In this document: positions 55,230-64,000 of the stretch, one piece after another
Numbering within the stretch: position 1 is the first letter of the stretch
Layout of the letters: every line of letters begins with the position of its first letter
Assembly: GCF_000316575.1 (NCBI RefSeq)
Contig: NC_019682.1
Coordinates: forward strand, 2,664,001-2,728,000
Reading direction: 5' to 3'
DNA length: 64,000 bases
Origin: Calothrix sp. PCC 7507
Lineage (GTDB): Bacteria > Cyanobacteriota > Cyanobacteriia > Cyanobacteriales > Nostocaceae
Notes under the pieces: model-generated
Database searches by the model: none
Told to the model about the DNA's origin: nothing
The model's input: only the letters and a program-made list of their open reading frames with translations
Translations under genes and position numbers: made by a program

Positions 55230-56828
55230 TTAGACCCCTGACTGCTGACTATTTTGGCGAAAATTTGGCAGTTCCACAGATGCTAACGACTTACGTCCTT
55301 TGGGTGGACGTTGGGGATAAACTACTGGTGATGGCGAATTAGAATCAGTATTATCTTCAGGGAATGACTCTGGAGGTAAACCCGTTGTGGGAAATTCGAC
55401 CTGATTTAATTGGGAAATTTCTGACCAATAGTCTTCATCTCCTTCGACCAAAGTTGCTTCAGTTAGGGGTAAAGCAGAGAATGAGGCAGAGTTTTCTTCC
55501 CATACAGTAGAAGTGGTTCCAGGGGAATTGATATCTCCCACAAACTGACTTTTTTGTGCAGTTTCTGGTTCTTCATCATCAGCAATAGTTGTTGCTAGAG
55601 TTTCCCACACAGCTGCATCGTCAACCTGATTATTGCTATCTACATTTTGTTTTGCAACTGTTGGTGATGAAGTAGATGCAGACTGGGAGGCGAAAAACAT
55701 TTGGATGAGACTATCCAGTTGCTGATCAATATTTGCTGACCCTAGAGAATTATCATCAATGATGTTTAATGACTCCAAAGGTGAAACAGCTTGGTTTGTA
55801 GTCAGGGATTCATCGACTTCTAGTGAATTATCTGGCTGTACTGGTGACTGCGGCATGGTTTTCCGATTTGGCCAGTTCCACGGAGATGATGGAGTAGGAA
55901 CCGGGTCACTTTTTTGGAACGGAGATGGGGGTGAGGCTTGACCCCAGGAATTTTCTAAATCATCAGTAGATGATTCTGGTTCTGCTGACCAAGGTTTAAT
56001 TGGCTGCGCGTTGGGAAACAAAGACCGAGCTTTTCTCGAGAATCTTGTTTGTCTAGTCTGAGGATAATTTTCTGTATCTTCCGCAAAATCAGCATTAGGA
56101 AGTGGTGTTTCCAAACACTTTTCCAGAGCTGCTTTAAATTGCAAAGTCTGGCGTTGTTGTCGCATCAACCGAGTCTTTAACTCTCGACACGAAGTGTCTG
56201 ATTGTGATAGCTGTTGAGATTGTTCACTATAGTTAGTTTGTAGGAGCGAACATTCCCGCTCTAACTGAGCAAGACGTTGCTGGCTAATTTGTAACTGTGC
56301 TTTATAAGTTTCGATGAAACTTTCCTGGCGTTGAACAGTTTGTAAAGTGGTTTCTAATTGTTGGAATAGGGACTGAATCTGTTCTTGAGCAGCAGCAAGT
56401 TCCTGCGTTTGTTGGTTAAGCATCGACTCAGTCGCGCTGGAGCGTCTCTTCTGCCACTGCACGGCCTTTTCTGACTCGATTAAGTCATCTTTTAACTGCT
56501 CTACCTGTTCATACAAGCCATTGTTTGCAGAACGTAATTCTTCATTTAATGTGAGTAATTTCTGAAATTCAGCATCAATAATTGCTTGTTTATCGCTGTC
56601 AGGCTCTGCAACCCAGTCTTGTTTGGTGGACTTCACTGATAGTTCTGCAACTTCAGTCTCCTGCGGCTCTTCCTTTGCTGGCTGGAGGAGGGGCAATTTC
56701 GGAATTGCCAAATTTTCATGAGGCACAACTGCATAAAAGGGACAACTTGCCTGTTCCCGTGATGGCAAGTTAGCAGAATTTCGAGATTCCATAAAAGCCT
56801 CATTGCTTGAGGCATCAGCGTCATTCAT
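55230..56828 (-). CDS. Coiled-coil protein of unknown function
   Basis: Cytoplasmic protein of 532 residues. A short N-terminal part is followed by a long coiled coil (about 70-235, LLTLNEELRSANNGLYEQVEQLKDDLIESEKAVQWQKRR and Gln-rich heptads) and a long disordered Pro/Ser/Asp-rich tail with little order visible. A basic end (RPPKGRKSLASVELPNF) closes it. ATG 56828 is used over a GTG one codon upstream. Similar coiled-coil proteins are common in filamentous cyanobacteria; no function is known to me. No neighbour suggests one. Confidence 0.72.
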   Translation of the reverse strand: MNDADASSNEAFMESRNSANLPSREQASCPFYAVVPHENLAIPKLPLLQPAKEEPQETEVAELSVKSTKQDWVAEPDSDKQAIIDAEFQKLLTLNEELRSANNGLYEQVEQLKDDLIESEKAVQWQKRRSSATESMLNQQTQELAAAQEQIQSLFQQLETTLQTVQRQESFIETYKAQLQISQQRLAQLERECSLLQTNYSEQSQQLSQSDTSCRELKTRLMRQQRQTLQFKAALEKCLETPLPNADFAEDTENYPQTRQTRFSRKARSLFPNAQPIKPWSAEPESSTDDLENSWGQASPPSPFQKSDPVPTPSSPWNWPNRKTMPQSPVQPDNSLEVDESLTTNQAVSPLESLNIIDDNSLGSANIDQQLDSLIQMFFASQSASTSSPTVAKQNVDSNNQVDDAAVWETLATTIADDEEPETAQKSQFVGDINSPGTTSTVWEENSASFSALPLTEATLVEGDEDYWSEISQLNQVEFPTTGLPPESFPEDNTDSNSPSPVVYPQRPPKGRKSLASVELPNFRQNSQQSGV

Positions 56829-57528
56829 CACTTTTGACCCACCTGCTTAAAAATTTTTAGCAGTGCTGGCATTAGCATTGCTTATCAACTGTTTCTGACC
56901 AGGGTTGACGCAAGTAGCTTGGGAAAACCTGAGAATTCCCTGGCTTTATCTGTGGGCAGTGTTACTCTAAAAGCCAAGTGTAACTCTCCCCCAGCATGAG
57001 TAGTTAGTTATTGATCAGTGTTCCCCATTTTGCATCTAGAACTGATGACGTTATAACATTACAATACTGTCTCCCGCCAACCTGATGATGTCGGGTAACT
57101 GTAAGTAGGGCGACGTAAATAAAGCTAACTAACGGGAATCGTCATTCTTACAAAGTTCTGAGCGCTGGCTTCCGGCGCTCAACGCCAGTTAGTTCAAGTC
57201 GAGCCAGCCGCTTGCGGGGGTTGACCCCGTTGTGCAGACTGGCGTGGAAGACCCGCCCACACGACTGGCTCGACTTTGCGCTTTGTCATTTGTAAGTGTT
57301 TCAGGTGTATTTACGTTTCGTAATATAGTTTGGTTGATTATTGCCGAATTATTTAAATCGCTACATTGAATTCGTACACTAAAGAAAACTTAGTGCTGTA
57401 TATAATTTACCAAACAGCCAGCCTTTTGCGGAAGTAGGGGGCAGGGAGCAAGAGTCAAGAGTCAAAGGTGTCATTAATTATCTGCCCAATACCCATTCTT
57501 TATTGCCTATTCCCCATTCCCCAGTCTC
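56829..57528. other. Spacer with GC-rich inverted repeats
   Basis: About 700 bp without a gene. At 57150-57280 nested inverted repeats occur: GAGCGCTGG/GGCGCTC, and AAGTCGAGCCAG facing CTGGCTCGACTT across about 60 bp. The rest is AT-rich and unrecognised. Confidence 0.6.
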
Positions 57529-59028
57529 TCACGGTAGCCAGTGGGGTGCAAATCCGACTAAGGGAAGTTTTTCTGGTTTGATTTCGGTAGTTGTGGTGTC
57601 AGTAATGGGTAATAGGGGCATTAACCACAGACTACTGGTAGCGATCGCTTCACCATCATCTGTTTTCAAAGTGTTTGTTGATGGAGATGGGGCGGGATTT
57701 GTTTGTGGTGTCACTTGGTCAAATAATAAGCCTAGACCATCAGGCGATAGACTCATTTGTACATTCCGTTGTGCAACAGGTAACACTAATAATGGTTTTT
57801 GTTGCCCGGTTTTCAAATCAATCGCCACTAAATAGGGCTGTTCTATATATTGCTCCTTGGAAACTAGCTGTGTCAGCAAGCAATAAAGCGTGGGTGAAGC
57901 AGTATCAAACTGGCAACTGAGAATTGAACCTGTTGTTTTGAGTAAGGGTTTCTTGACACCTTGGTTTGTCACTAAAAACAAATCTCGCGTGAAATCTGTA
58001 TTAAACTTAACCATTGCCGCTTGTGAGCCGTCCTTAGAGAAAGCTTGGACTAAGCCAAACTGCGGCAGAAAATCTAAAGGTTTACTGGCATCCCCTTCTA
58101 AAGATAATATTGCTGCTCCTTCACCTTGGGCAACAGCTACGGCTTTACTGTCGGGTGTGATCATAAAATCTCCCCCCGGTTGGCTTTTGAGGCGTTTAGG
58201 GATGGGCTTTTCTCCGGGTTTTTCGGTGGTTGTGGGCATAAACCACAGCCCAAAGTCACCGGGATTTGATTTGTTTCCCCGTTGGACAACGATCGCTTGT
58301 CCATCCGGCGATAAGTCAAATTTGAGATTTTGATATTCTTTATTATCTAAAACTAAATCCACTTTGCCTGATGCATCTGCTTGGTGATCAGATTGATCAG
58401 ACACGCCGGTGGTTACTGTATACAACTGCGCTGATAGTAAGTCTTGACTTTTGGTTGTACGTGCAGAAAATAAAATTTTCTCCCCATTGGGAAATGGCTC
58501 GAAGTCCATCACAGTCAGGTCTTTGGGAGTCAGTACCTTTTTTTGTTCTTGAGTTAAGTTGTAGAGAACTAACTGTCCCAGGTTTTCTGGATCGGCTCCG
58601 ATATAAAGAATGACGCGATCGCGTGTCCGAAAGTTGCCTGTAAAAGGCTGTAAGGTTCTATTGGTCTTTTCTTTGGCAGCGAACTGATCTTTTGCTCCTT
58701 GCAACAGCACTTTATAATTTGTGCCGTAGGGTGCTGGTGTTAAAAGTGTATAAACCATCCGCCGCCCAGCCCAACTGATTTTACCGGCGAGAGGCGGATC
58801 TGTTTTTAAGTTATCTTCTACACTTTTGATATCCATCGGGCGGCTAAAAGTCAGGGTGAAAGAAACATCTTCCGCCCCAATTTGTTGGTCTTGCCAGGTG
58901 AATTTCCGGACACTAGGCTTGACTGCATCACCTTGCCAGATCACTAATCCAATCAACAAGCTCAACAAGAGAATGAGTGCGATCGCCACGCGATCTAGTG
59001 GTTGAATAAATACTTTAGATTTAGTCAT
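57529..59028 (-). CDS. Membrane-anchored Big_5/beta-propeller protein
   Basis: Protein of 499 residues. An N-terminal transmembrane anchor (VAIALILLLSLLIGLVIWQG, about 13-32) is followed by a Big_5-type Ig-like domain (about 45-135, FTLTFSRPMDIKSVEDNL, and GTNYKVLLQGAKD) and then a WD40-like or TolB-like beta-propeller (about 140-480; repeated motifs FSPDG-like, LSPDGQAIVVQRG, MSLSPDGLGLLFDQ). It probably faces the periplasm. The start ATG is the last of several ATGs created by the heptamer array GTCATTT at 59024-59051. A TIGR03943/permease pair lies upstream on the same strand. Confidence 0.8.
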   Translation of the reverse strand: MTKSKVFIQPLDRVAIALILLLSLLIGLVIWQGDAVKPSVRKFTWQDQQIGAEDVSFTLTFSRPMDIKSVEDNLKTDPPLAGKISWAGRRMVYTLLTPAPYGTNYKVLLQGAKDQFAAKEKTNRTLQPFTGNFRTRDRVILYIGADPENLGQLVLYNLTQEQKKVLTPKDLTVMDFEPFPNGEKILFSARTTKSQDLLSAQLYTVTTGVSDQSDHQADASGKVDLVLDNKEYQNLKFDLSPDGQAIVVQRGNKSNPGDFGLWFMPTTTEKPGEKPIPKRLKSQPGGDFMITPDSKAVAVAQGEGAAILSLEGDASKPLDFLPQFGLVQAFSKDGSQAAMVKFNTDFTRDLFLVTNQGVKKPLLKTTGSILSCQFDTASPTLYCLLTQLVSKEQYIEQPYLVAIDLKTGQQKPLLVLPVAQRNVQMSLSPDGLGLLFDQVTPQTNPAPSPSTNTLKTDDGEAIATSSLWLMPLLPITDTTTTEIKPEKLPLVGFAPHWLP

Positions 59029-59079
59029 TTGTCATTTGTCATTTGTCATTTGCCTATTGCCTATTGCCTATTGCCTATT
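59024..59079. repeat. Two adjoining heptamer arrays, (GTCATTT)4 and (GCCTATT)4
   Basis: Four GTCATTT units (59024-59051) directly followed by four GCCTATT units (59052-59079). They fill the space between the Big_5 gene start and the stop of the TIGR03943 gene on the minus strand. Confidence 0.95.
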
Positions 59080-59081
59080 CC

Positions 59082-59855
59082 CTAATAAACGTAAGGATCT
59101 TTGGGTTGGGGAATCTTTTGTAAGGAAGTAGCGGCGATAGTGAGTTGGCGTTTGCCTGACAAATTTTCTGTCACCATTTGTCCCTCAATTTCTAGCCACG
59201 TATCAGGAGCATATTGAGAGCGATCGCCTTGGAGTTTGACTGGTAAGCCCACAGGATAAGCGTCTGCAGCACAACAGGTAAGAACAAATCGCCCTAAAAA
59301 CAAATATTCTTTAGCTAGTTCTGGTGGGTGGATCACAAAACCCTGCACCTTGACTTTTTGCCCTGCGTATGAATCTGGTTCTGGATAGACATTGACGGTG
59401 CGTACCCAGTCTACGAGCGATCGCTCTTCTGGGCGAATGCTAGCCCGGAATGCTTGAGGCTTGATGCGTGCAGTTCCCAGCAAGTCAGTCATACCCCGCT
59501 GGAGTGCTTTATCACTGGCAAAGACTTGTGGCGTAATGATAAAACCGAGAATCGCCGCTGTCAGTAGTAAGGTACTACCCCAACCAGGGGGAAAGAAATT
59601 TATATGTAGAGCGCTAGGTTCATCGTCTCGCCGCCGGTGCTGCCAAAGTTGCTTGGCTTTGAAAAAAGCGACAACTAGCAAGCCGATAGCCCCCGTATTT
59701 GCTAACCAAAAGTAATCAGGGTGAATCAACAAGTTGAGCTTATTTGTCAACCAGTATTTCAGAATTAAAATTCCCCAAGCCGTAACTGCTAAAACATCCA
59801 GCCAAGGCAAGAACAAATTTCTATTTTTAGGTTTGGGATTTGGGATTGAAGTCAT
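59082..59855 (-). CDS. TIGR03943-type putative permease subunit
   Basis: Membrane protein of 257 residues. Three hydrophobic segments fill the first about 120 residues (LPWLDVLAVTAWGILILKYWL, WLANTGAIGLLVVAFF, WGSTLLLTAAILGFII). A soluble part follows with VKVQGFVIHPPELAKEYLFLGRFVLTCCAADAYPVGLPV, the Cys-Cys containing signature of TIGR03943, and an OB-like end (WLEIEGQMVTE). The family is found next to the DUF318-type permease gene, as here with 93 bp between, and the two are thought to work together; the substrate is not known. Confidence 0.88.
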   Translation of the reverse strand: MTSIPNPKPKNRNLFLPWLDVLAVTAWGILILKYWLTNKLNLLIHPDYFWLANTGAIGLLVVAFFKAKQLWQHRRRDDEPSALHINFFPPGWGSTLLLTAAILGFIITPQVFASDKALQRGMTDLLGTARIKPQAFRASIRPEERSLVDWVRTVNVYPEPDSYAGQKVKVQGFVIHPPELAKEYLFLGRFVLTCCAADAYPVGLPVKLQGDRSQYAPDTWLEIEGQMVTENLSGKRQLTIAATSLQKIPQPKDPYVY

Positions 59856-59948
59856 ATTTTAAGGGATAAAGAATAAGAGTCAAGGGTCGAGGGTCTAAAT
59901 CCTAACTTTGGATTCTTGACTTTGAACTCTTGACTTTGGACTCATCTT

Positions 59949-61004
59949 TTAAATGACGTGCAAATTCAAAAATACAGTGAACAAAAATGTTAGTAGTCCA
60001 GCTAAAGCGAACAGATAAAATAAAGCTTTAGGTTTAAAAATCGATAACATCAAACCGACACCTTTAATGTCAATCATGGGGCCAAATACCAGAAAGGCTA
60101 ATAAAGAACCGCTGGTAAAGGTGGAGGCAAAAGACAAAGCAAAAAATGAATCTACTGTTGAACAAATAGATACCACTGTTGCGAGTATCAGCATGGCAAC
60201 AATAGAGCTAATTGGGCCAGCACCCAGACTCAGGATCAGTTCACGGGGTGCTAACACTTGAATCGTAGCGGCGATCGCACTACCAATCACCATCACTGCC
60301 CCTAATTCCCGCAATTCTTGGATGATGTTATCTACCAAAAGACGCAGTTTATCTTTGAGAGGTTTACTGGAGTTGGCTAATGAGGTGTTCACCGGCGCGA
60401 GATTACTATCTATCCGCGTGGGTAAGCCTGGTTTTCCTCCTAGTAAATAAGTCCCAGATTTCAATAAACTGGGTGTTGTGGCCTCTTGCATGACGGGGGA
60501 ACGTCTCCCGCGCCCTTTGGCTTCAGGCTGTACGGGGGGATTAAACTTGAGATAACGAGCGATCGCCGGTTGTACAATCGGACTTAAGTCTTTTTGAAAA
60601 CTGAAAACAAAACCCACAATTGTTGCTATCAATAGGGAAAATACAACCCGTAAGACGACTATTTCTGGCTGATCTCGAAACGCCGTCCAAGTTGCCCAAA
60701 TTACAATCGGGTTAATTGTCGGTGCTGCTAGCAAAAAACCAATTGCCACTGGCGTAGGGACTCCCTGCATTAACAACCGCCGCGCCACTGGCACATTACC
60801 ACACTCACATACGGGGAATAAAAAGCCAATCGCACTGCCGAATAAAGCACCCAGCAGCGGATTTTTGGGCATTTTTTCCACCAATTTGCGCTCATCTATA
60901 AAAAAGAGCAGCACACTAGAGAATAAAACACCTAGCAGCAAAAAAGGTATCGCCTCGACTAGCAGACTCAAAAATAGTGTAAAACCATTGTTCAGTTGAT
61001 TCAT
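59949..61004 (-). CDS. DUF318-type permease
   Basis: Inner-membrane permease of 351 residues with about eight membrane segments. The N-terminal half carries FLFPVCECGNVPVARRLLMQGVP, the Cys-containing signature, then GFLLAAPTINPIVIWATW; the C-terminal half repeats the fold with SICSTVDSFFALSFASTFTSGSLLAFLVFGPMIDIKG. A long loop (about 170-225) separates the halves. ATG 61004 is used over a TTG at 61019. It pairs with the TIGR03943 gene downstream. Metal or small-ion export has been suggested for relatives; not decided here. Confidence 0.88.
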   Translation of the reverse strand: MNQLNNGFTLFLSLLVEAIPFLLLGVLFSSVLLFFIDERKLVEKMPKNPLLGALFGSAIGFLFPVCECGNVPVARRLLMQGVPTPVAIGFLLAAPTINPIVIWATWTAFRDQPEIVVLRVVFSLLIATIVGFVFSFQKDLSPIVQPAIARYLKFNPPVQPEAKGRGRRSPVMQEATTPSLLKSGTYLLGGKPGLPTRIDSNLAPVNTSLANSSKPLKDKLRLLVDNIIQELRELGAVMVIGSAIAATIQVLAPRELILSLGAGPISSIVAMLILATVVSICSTVDSFFALSFASTFTSGSLLAFLVFGPMIDIKGVGLMLSIFKPKALFYLFALAGLLTFLFTVFLNLHVI

Positions 61005-62123
61005 GGGCGTCGCAGTCAAAAGCAGTTTGGAGTTTTGAGGTTATGCCTAGTCATTCTATCGGAATGGGGATCAAAAGCAGATGAGGACAATTACAACTCA
61101 TTTTAGTCAAGATTTAATATGTGATTTTGTAGTCTCGCTTAAACGCTACAATGCATTTGACTGATGAGTGATCACCATTAACGACCATAGCAGCGATGTG
61201 TGCCGAGCGGACTTGTACTGAGCGCAGTCGAAGTAGCCGAGGTAAGTCGAGATGCTCAGTAACCATAAAGGGTGTTTATATAATTTCAACGTGCATCAGC
61301 TTATTTCTAAGATTGTTTGCCTTCTGAAATGGTTCCAACACTCAAGCCTGACCACCTAACTTTACAATAGTGAACTATCTATGTTTATACTTACTGTAGT
61401 TTGGCTAGCTAGTGTGTCACTTTCCACGCATTTTCATAAATGATTCACAGTTTTTAAACAATACAGTCCAATTGGTAAAATTATTTCTAGAAATCACCTA
61501 GCTCAACTGATCGGGTAAAAGCCTATTAAGTATTTGAGGAAAATTAAAGACCTCACAGTTGATAGCGGTTTTCGTAGACATAAAATACATTTCTCAATCT
61601 CACCTCCAACCCTTCGGTTGGGTACATCCCAGTTTTTATTTCGCAATGAGAGGATAACTGTCATTGCGAACGCGAACAGCGTCTCGTAGAGAGGAGGAAC
61701 GACGAACGCAAGAGCGTGTCGCAGACAAGCAATCGCATGGATTTGCACTGAAGTGGAGATTTTGTGATTGCTTCACTTCACTCTGTTTCGCTCGCAATGA
61801 CATGCAAAAAAGTGGGATGCTCCCCTCCGGTTCGGTAAGGTGTCAGCAAGCACAGGGTGAGGTAAAGACTGTATTGCATCGAAGAAAAAAGCCCTACAGC
61901 ACTACTTTGTGTGAAAGTGGTTTTAAAAGTGGAGCTTTTTAGTAGTTTCAACTACAAAGTTTTATATTAGTCAGATATATACCTTATGGGAAATTTAAAG
62001 TCCCATCAATATATTAGTTTTTTTGTACCCATCACTTAATAAATTGATTATTTCATATATTTGTTGTCTATGTTATAGTCAATTCCACTAGCGATAGATA
62101 ATCAATGCTTACCTGAGGGAGTT
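61005..62123. other. Spacer with dispersed repeats
   Basis: About 1.1 kb without a supported gene. At 61190-61260 a dispersed repeat (TTGTACTGAGCGCAGTCGAAG and GAGGTAAGTCGAGATGCTCAG) is seen, and at 61660-61805 a large hairpin with TCATTGCGAACGCG and CGCTCGCAATGA ends, with degenerate inserts, related to the repeats at 28551 and 36720. The remainder is AT-rich and must include the kinase promoter. Confidence 0.6.
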
Positions 62124-63452
62124 ATGGTAAGGATACCCTATTTAGACTTAGCAGCTAAACCTTTTCTGGATGTTACAACTTATAATTTTACCTTAGAGTC
62201 TACTCTACAAGAATTGCCACTATGGGAGTTGAAGTTTGACATTTCTGAATTTAGTTTTGAGTTAGCAGAAAAATTTCAAGCTAATCCATTGCTACCGGGA
62301 GTGCTGTTGGTAGAAGGGAGTGAATTAGTAGGCATGATTTCCCGGCAGCGCTTTTTGGAGTATGTAATCTGGCCTCAGATACTAGAAAAGTTTAGCGATT
62401 GCTCCTTGAAAGTTCTCGATCAATTCTTACGGTCAGATTTTTTAATTTTACCAGGCGAAATGTTAATTCTAGGCGCAGCTCAAAAATCATTAGAACGTCA
62501 GCCTGAATTGATATATGAACCAATTGTTGTCAGATTGGGGATACAAAAATATGGGATTGTAGATGCGCGTCAATTGCTGGTTGCTCAATCTCGCATTTGT
62601 GAACTGACAACTAAAGTATTACGCGAACAGAACATACAACAATTATTTCAAACGGAAAAACTTGCAAGTTTAGGGCGGATGGTGGCTGGAATTACCCATG
62701 AAATTAGAAATCCTGTGAATTGTATTGCGGGTAATATACCATTCTTACTAAAATACTTTCAAGAATTGATAGAGTTGATTTCAGCTTACGAAACAGAATA
62801 TTCTAATTCCTCACCAATAATTCAAGAAATCAAAGATAAAATAGACCTAGATTTTATTGCCAGCGATTTACCACAGATTTTAAACAGCATCAATATAAGC
62901 TCAGAGAGATTAAGACAAATAATCACAAGTCTATGTAGCTTTTCTGCTAAAACTGAAAATAAACGTCAGCCAGCTGATATACATGCATGTATTGATAGTA
63001 CACTCCTGATTCTGAAACACCAGATGCATCAGGATATTGAAATAGTTAAAAATTATGGGGATTTGCCACTTATAAATTGTTATTCAGGGCAAATGAGTCA
63101 AGTATTTATGAACTTGCTCAATAATGCTATGGATGCCCTATACGATAAGATAAAAACGATAAAAAATTGGCAACCTTGCATTGAGATTAGTACAAAAGTT
63201 GTCCGAGAAGAAACTCAGCAATGGGTAGTGGTCATCATCGCTGATAATGGTGTTGGGATACCGCCAGAAATTCAAAAGCAGATTTTTGAAGACTTCTTTA
63301 CTACTAAACCAGTCGGCAAAGGCACAGGGTTAGGATTAGCAATTAGTTACGAAATCGTAACACAAAGGCACGGTGGACAGTTGCAAGTGACATCCCAACC
63401 TGGTATTGGTACGGAATTCGAGATTTGGTTACCGTTGGCTAATACTCAATAG
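62124..63452 (+). CDS. Sensor histidine kinase
   Basis: Cytoplasmic kinase of 442 residues. The N-terminal domain (about 1-160, with NPLLPGVLLVEGSELVGMISRQRFLEYV) is a CBS-like module shared with the next gene. A short helix leads to the dimerisation and phosphoacceptor part: GRMVAGITHEIRNPVNCIAGN with His near 192, then HATPase motifs NNAMDALYD near 335, ADNGVGIPPE near 373, FEDFFTTKPVGKGTGLGLAI near 390-410. All N, G1, F and G2 boxes are intact. No transmembrane segment. Response regulator not adjacent. ATG 62124 with GAGGGAG upstream. Confidence 0.9.
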   Translation: MVRIPYLDLAAKPFLDVTTYNFTLESTLQELPLWELKFDISEFSFELAEKFQANPLLPGVLLVEGSELVGMISRQRFLEYVIWPQILEKFSDCSLKVLDQFLRSDFLILPGEMLILGAAQKSLERQPELIYEPIVVRLGIQKYGIVDARQLLVAQSRICELTTKVLREQNIQQLFQTEKLASLGRMVAGITHEIRNPVNCIAGNIPFLLKYFQELIELISAYETEYSNSSPIIQEIKDKIDLDFIASDLPQILNSINISSERLRQIITSLCSFSAKTENKRQPADIHACIDSTLLILKHQMHQDIEIVKNYGDLPLINCYSGQMSQVFMNLLNNAMDALYDKIKTIKNWQPCIEISTKVVREETQQWVVVIIADNGVGIPPEIQKQIFEDFFTTKPVGKGTGLGLAISYEIVTQRHGGQLQVTSQPGIGTEFEIWLPLANTQ

Positions 63453-63576
63453 AAGGTTATGGGGACTGGGATTTATAAGTCCCATAGTGGCGTATATTAC
63501 CCGATTAAGGAGAGACTACCAAAGGCTAAAATGTTACCTTATTGGTTGACCGTTTTTATACAAGCTAGAATTTCCA

Positions 63577-64000
63577 GTGCCACAAGAATTCAGTTCCCAA
63601 ATTTCACCACCATTTTTGTCTCATGGTAGCGATCGCCATCTTGGCTTAGATTCAACTCTCCAGGAACTGTCAATGTATAGCTTTCAAGTGGAAGTTAGCT
63701 GTACGGCTATGGAAGTTACGCAATTTTTTGAAAAATACCCGTTACTCCCAGGCGTAATCTTACTCGAACAGGGAAAATTTATCGGGATGATTTCGCGGCG
63801 AAGACTCCTAGAATTTTTGATTCGTCCCCACGGACAAGAATTATTTTTCCGGGAACCGTTGGGTGTTCTCTACAGCTATGCGCGCACAGCGATTTTGCAG
63901 TTTCCTGATACAACACCAGTTTTGACAGCAATGCAGTTTACCATGAGGCGATCGCCTGAACTTTTCGCTGAACCTGTGGTAGTACAAACAGCACCTGATA
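63577..64000 (+). CDS. Second protein with the same CBS-like N-terminal domain, cut by window end
   Basis: The visible 141 residues repeat the N-terminal domain of the preceding kinase: DSTLQELSMYSFQVEVSCTAMEVTQFFEKYPLLPGVILLEQGKFIGMISRRRLLEFLIRPHG, against STLQELPLWELKFD and NPLLPGVLLVEGSELVGMISRQRFLEYV there. Open upstream to 63550 with GTG 63577 as first start. The rest lies beyond the window, so whether it is a kinase, a cyclase or a regulator cannot be seen. Confidence 0.75.
   Translation, partial: MPQEFSSQISPPFLSHGSDRHLGLDSTLQELSMYSFQVEVSCTAMEVTQFFEKYPLLPGVILLEQGKFIGMISRRRLLEFLIRPHGQELFFREPLGVLYSYARTAILQFPDTTPVLTAMQFTMRRSPELFAEPVVVQTAPD

Overview
The window comes from a filamentous cyanobacterium, most likely of the order Nostocales. 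HIP1 octamers (GCGATCGC) are scattered through genes and spacers. A hormogonium-polysaccharide (hps) cluster opens the window. ssl1498-type, ThiO-ThiG and CruA/CruP-type genes are present. Heptameric tandem repeats of the STRR kind, known from heterocystous cyanobacteria, occur in many spacers and inside some genes. No rRNA, tRNA or CRISPR array was seen.

Layout. 1-11.6 kb: hps cluster with the 3' part of hpsA, four type II/IV-like pseudopilins, glycosyltransferases and an HpsJ-type membrane protein. All point right and are probably used for hormogonium slime export and gliding. 12.4-19.5 kb: housekeeping block with a DUF502 membrane protein, nusB, ftsY, a GAF-PP2C phosphatase and an ACT-malic enzyme. 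19.8-36.7 kb: accessory island with a NACHT-HEAT gene split by an in-frame TGA, a RelE-type toxin-antitoxin pair behind a 21-bp repeat array, DUF29 genes, recQ, a truncated HTH-NACHT gene with an 11-bp phased repeat upstream, an Xre/RES pair, a four-helix-bundle gene between two opposed heptamer arrays, secreted small proteins and a frameshifted IS630 element. 36.9-44.5 kb: TPR protein, a small ssl1498-family protein, a thiO-thiG fusion and cimA carrying an in-frame repeat insertion. 44.8-50 kb: an MNT/HEPN pair converging on two dynamin-like GTPase genes, one LeoA-like and one with an N-terminal TerB domain. 50-64 kb: small membrane proteins, a CruA/CruP-type flavoprotein, a MITE-like element, a DUF433/PIN-like pair, a coiled-coil protein, a Big_5/beta-propeller protein, a TIGR03943/permease pair, and two histidine-kinase-type genes sharing an N-terminal domain, the second cut by the window end.

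The best candidates for something new are the dynamin-like pair, the NACHT genes with their unusual upstream arrays and in-frame UGA, and the heptamer repeats that have entered coding sequence (cimA, thiO) and flank the four-helix-bundle gene in inverted orientation.
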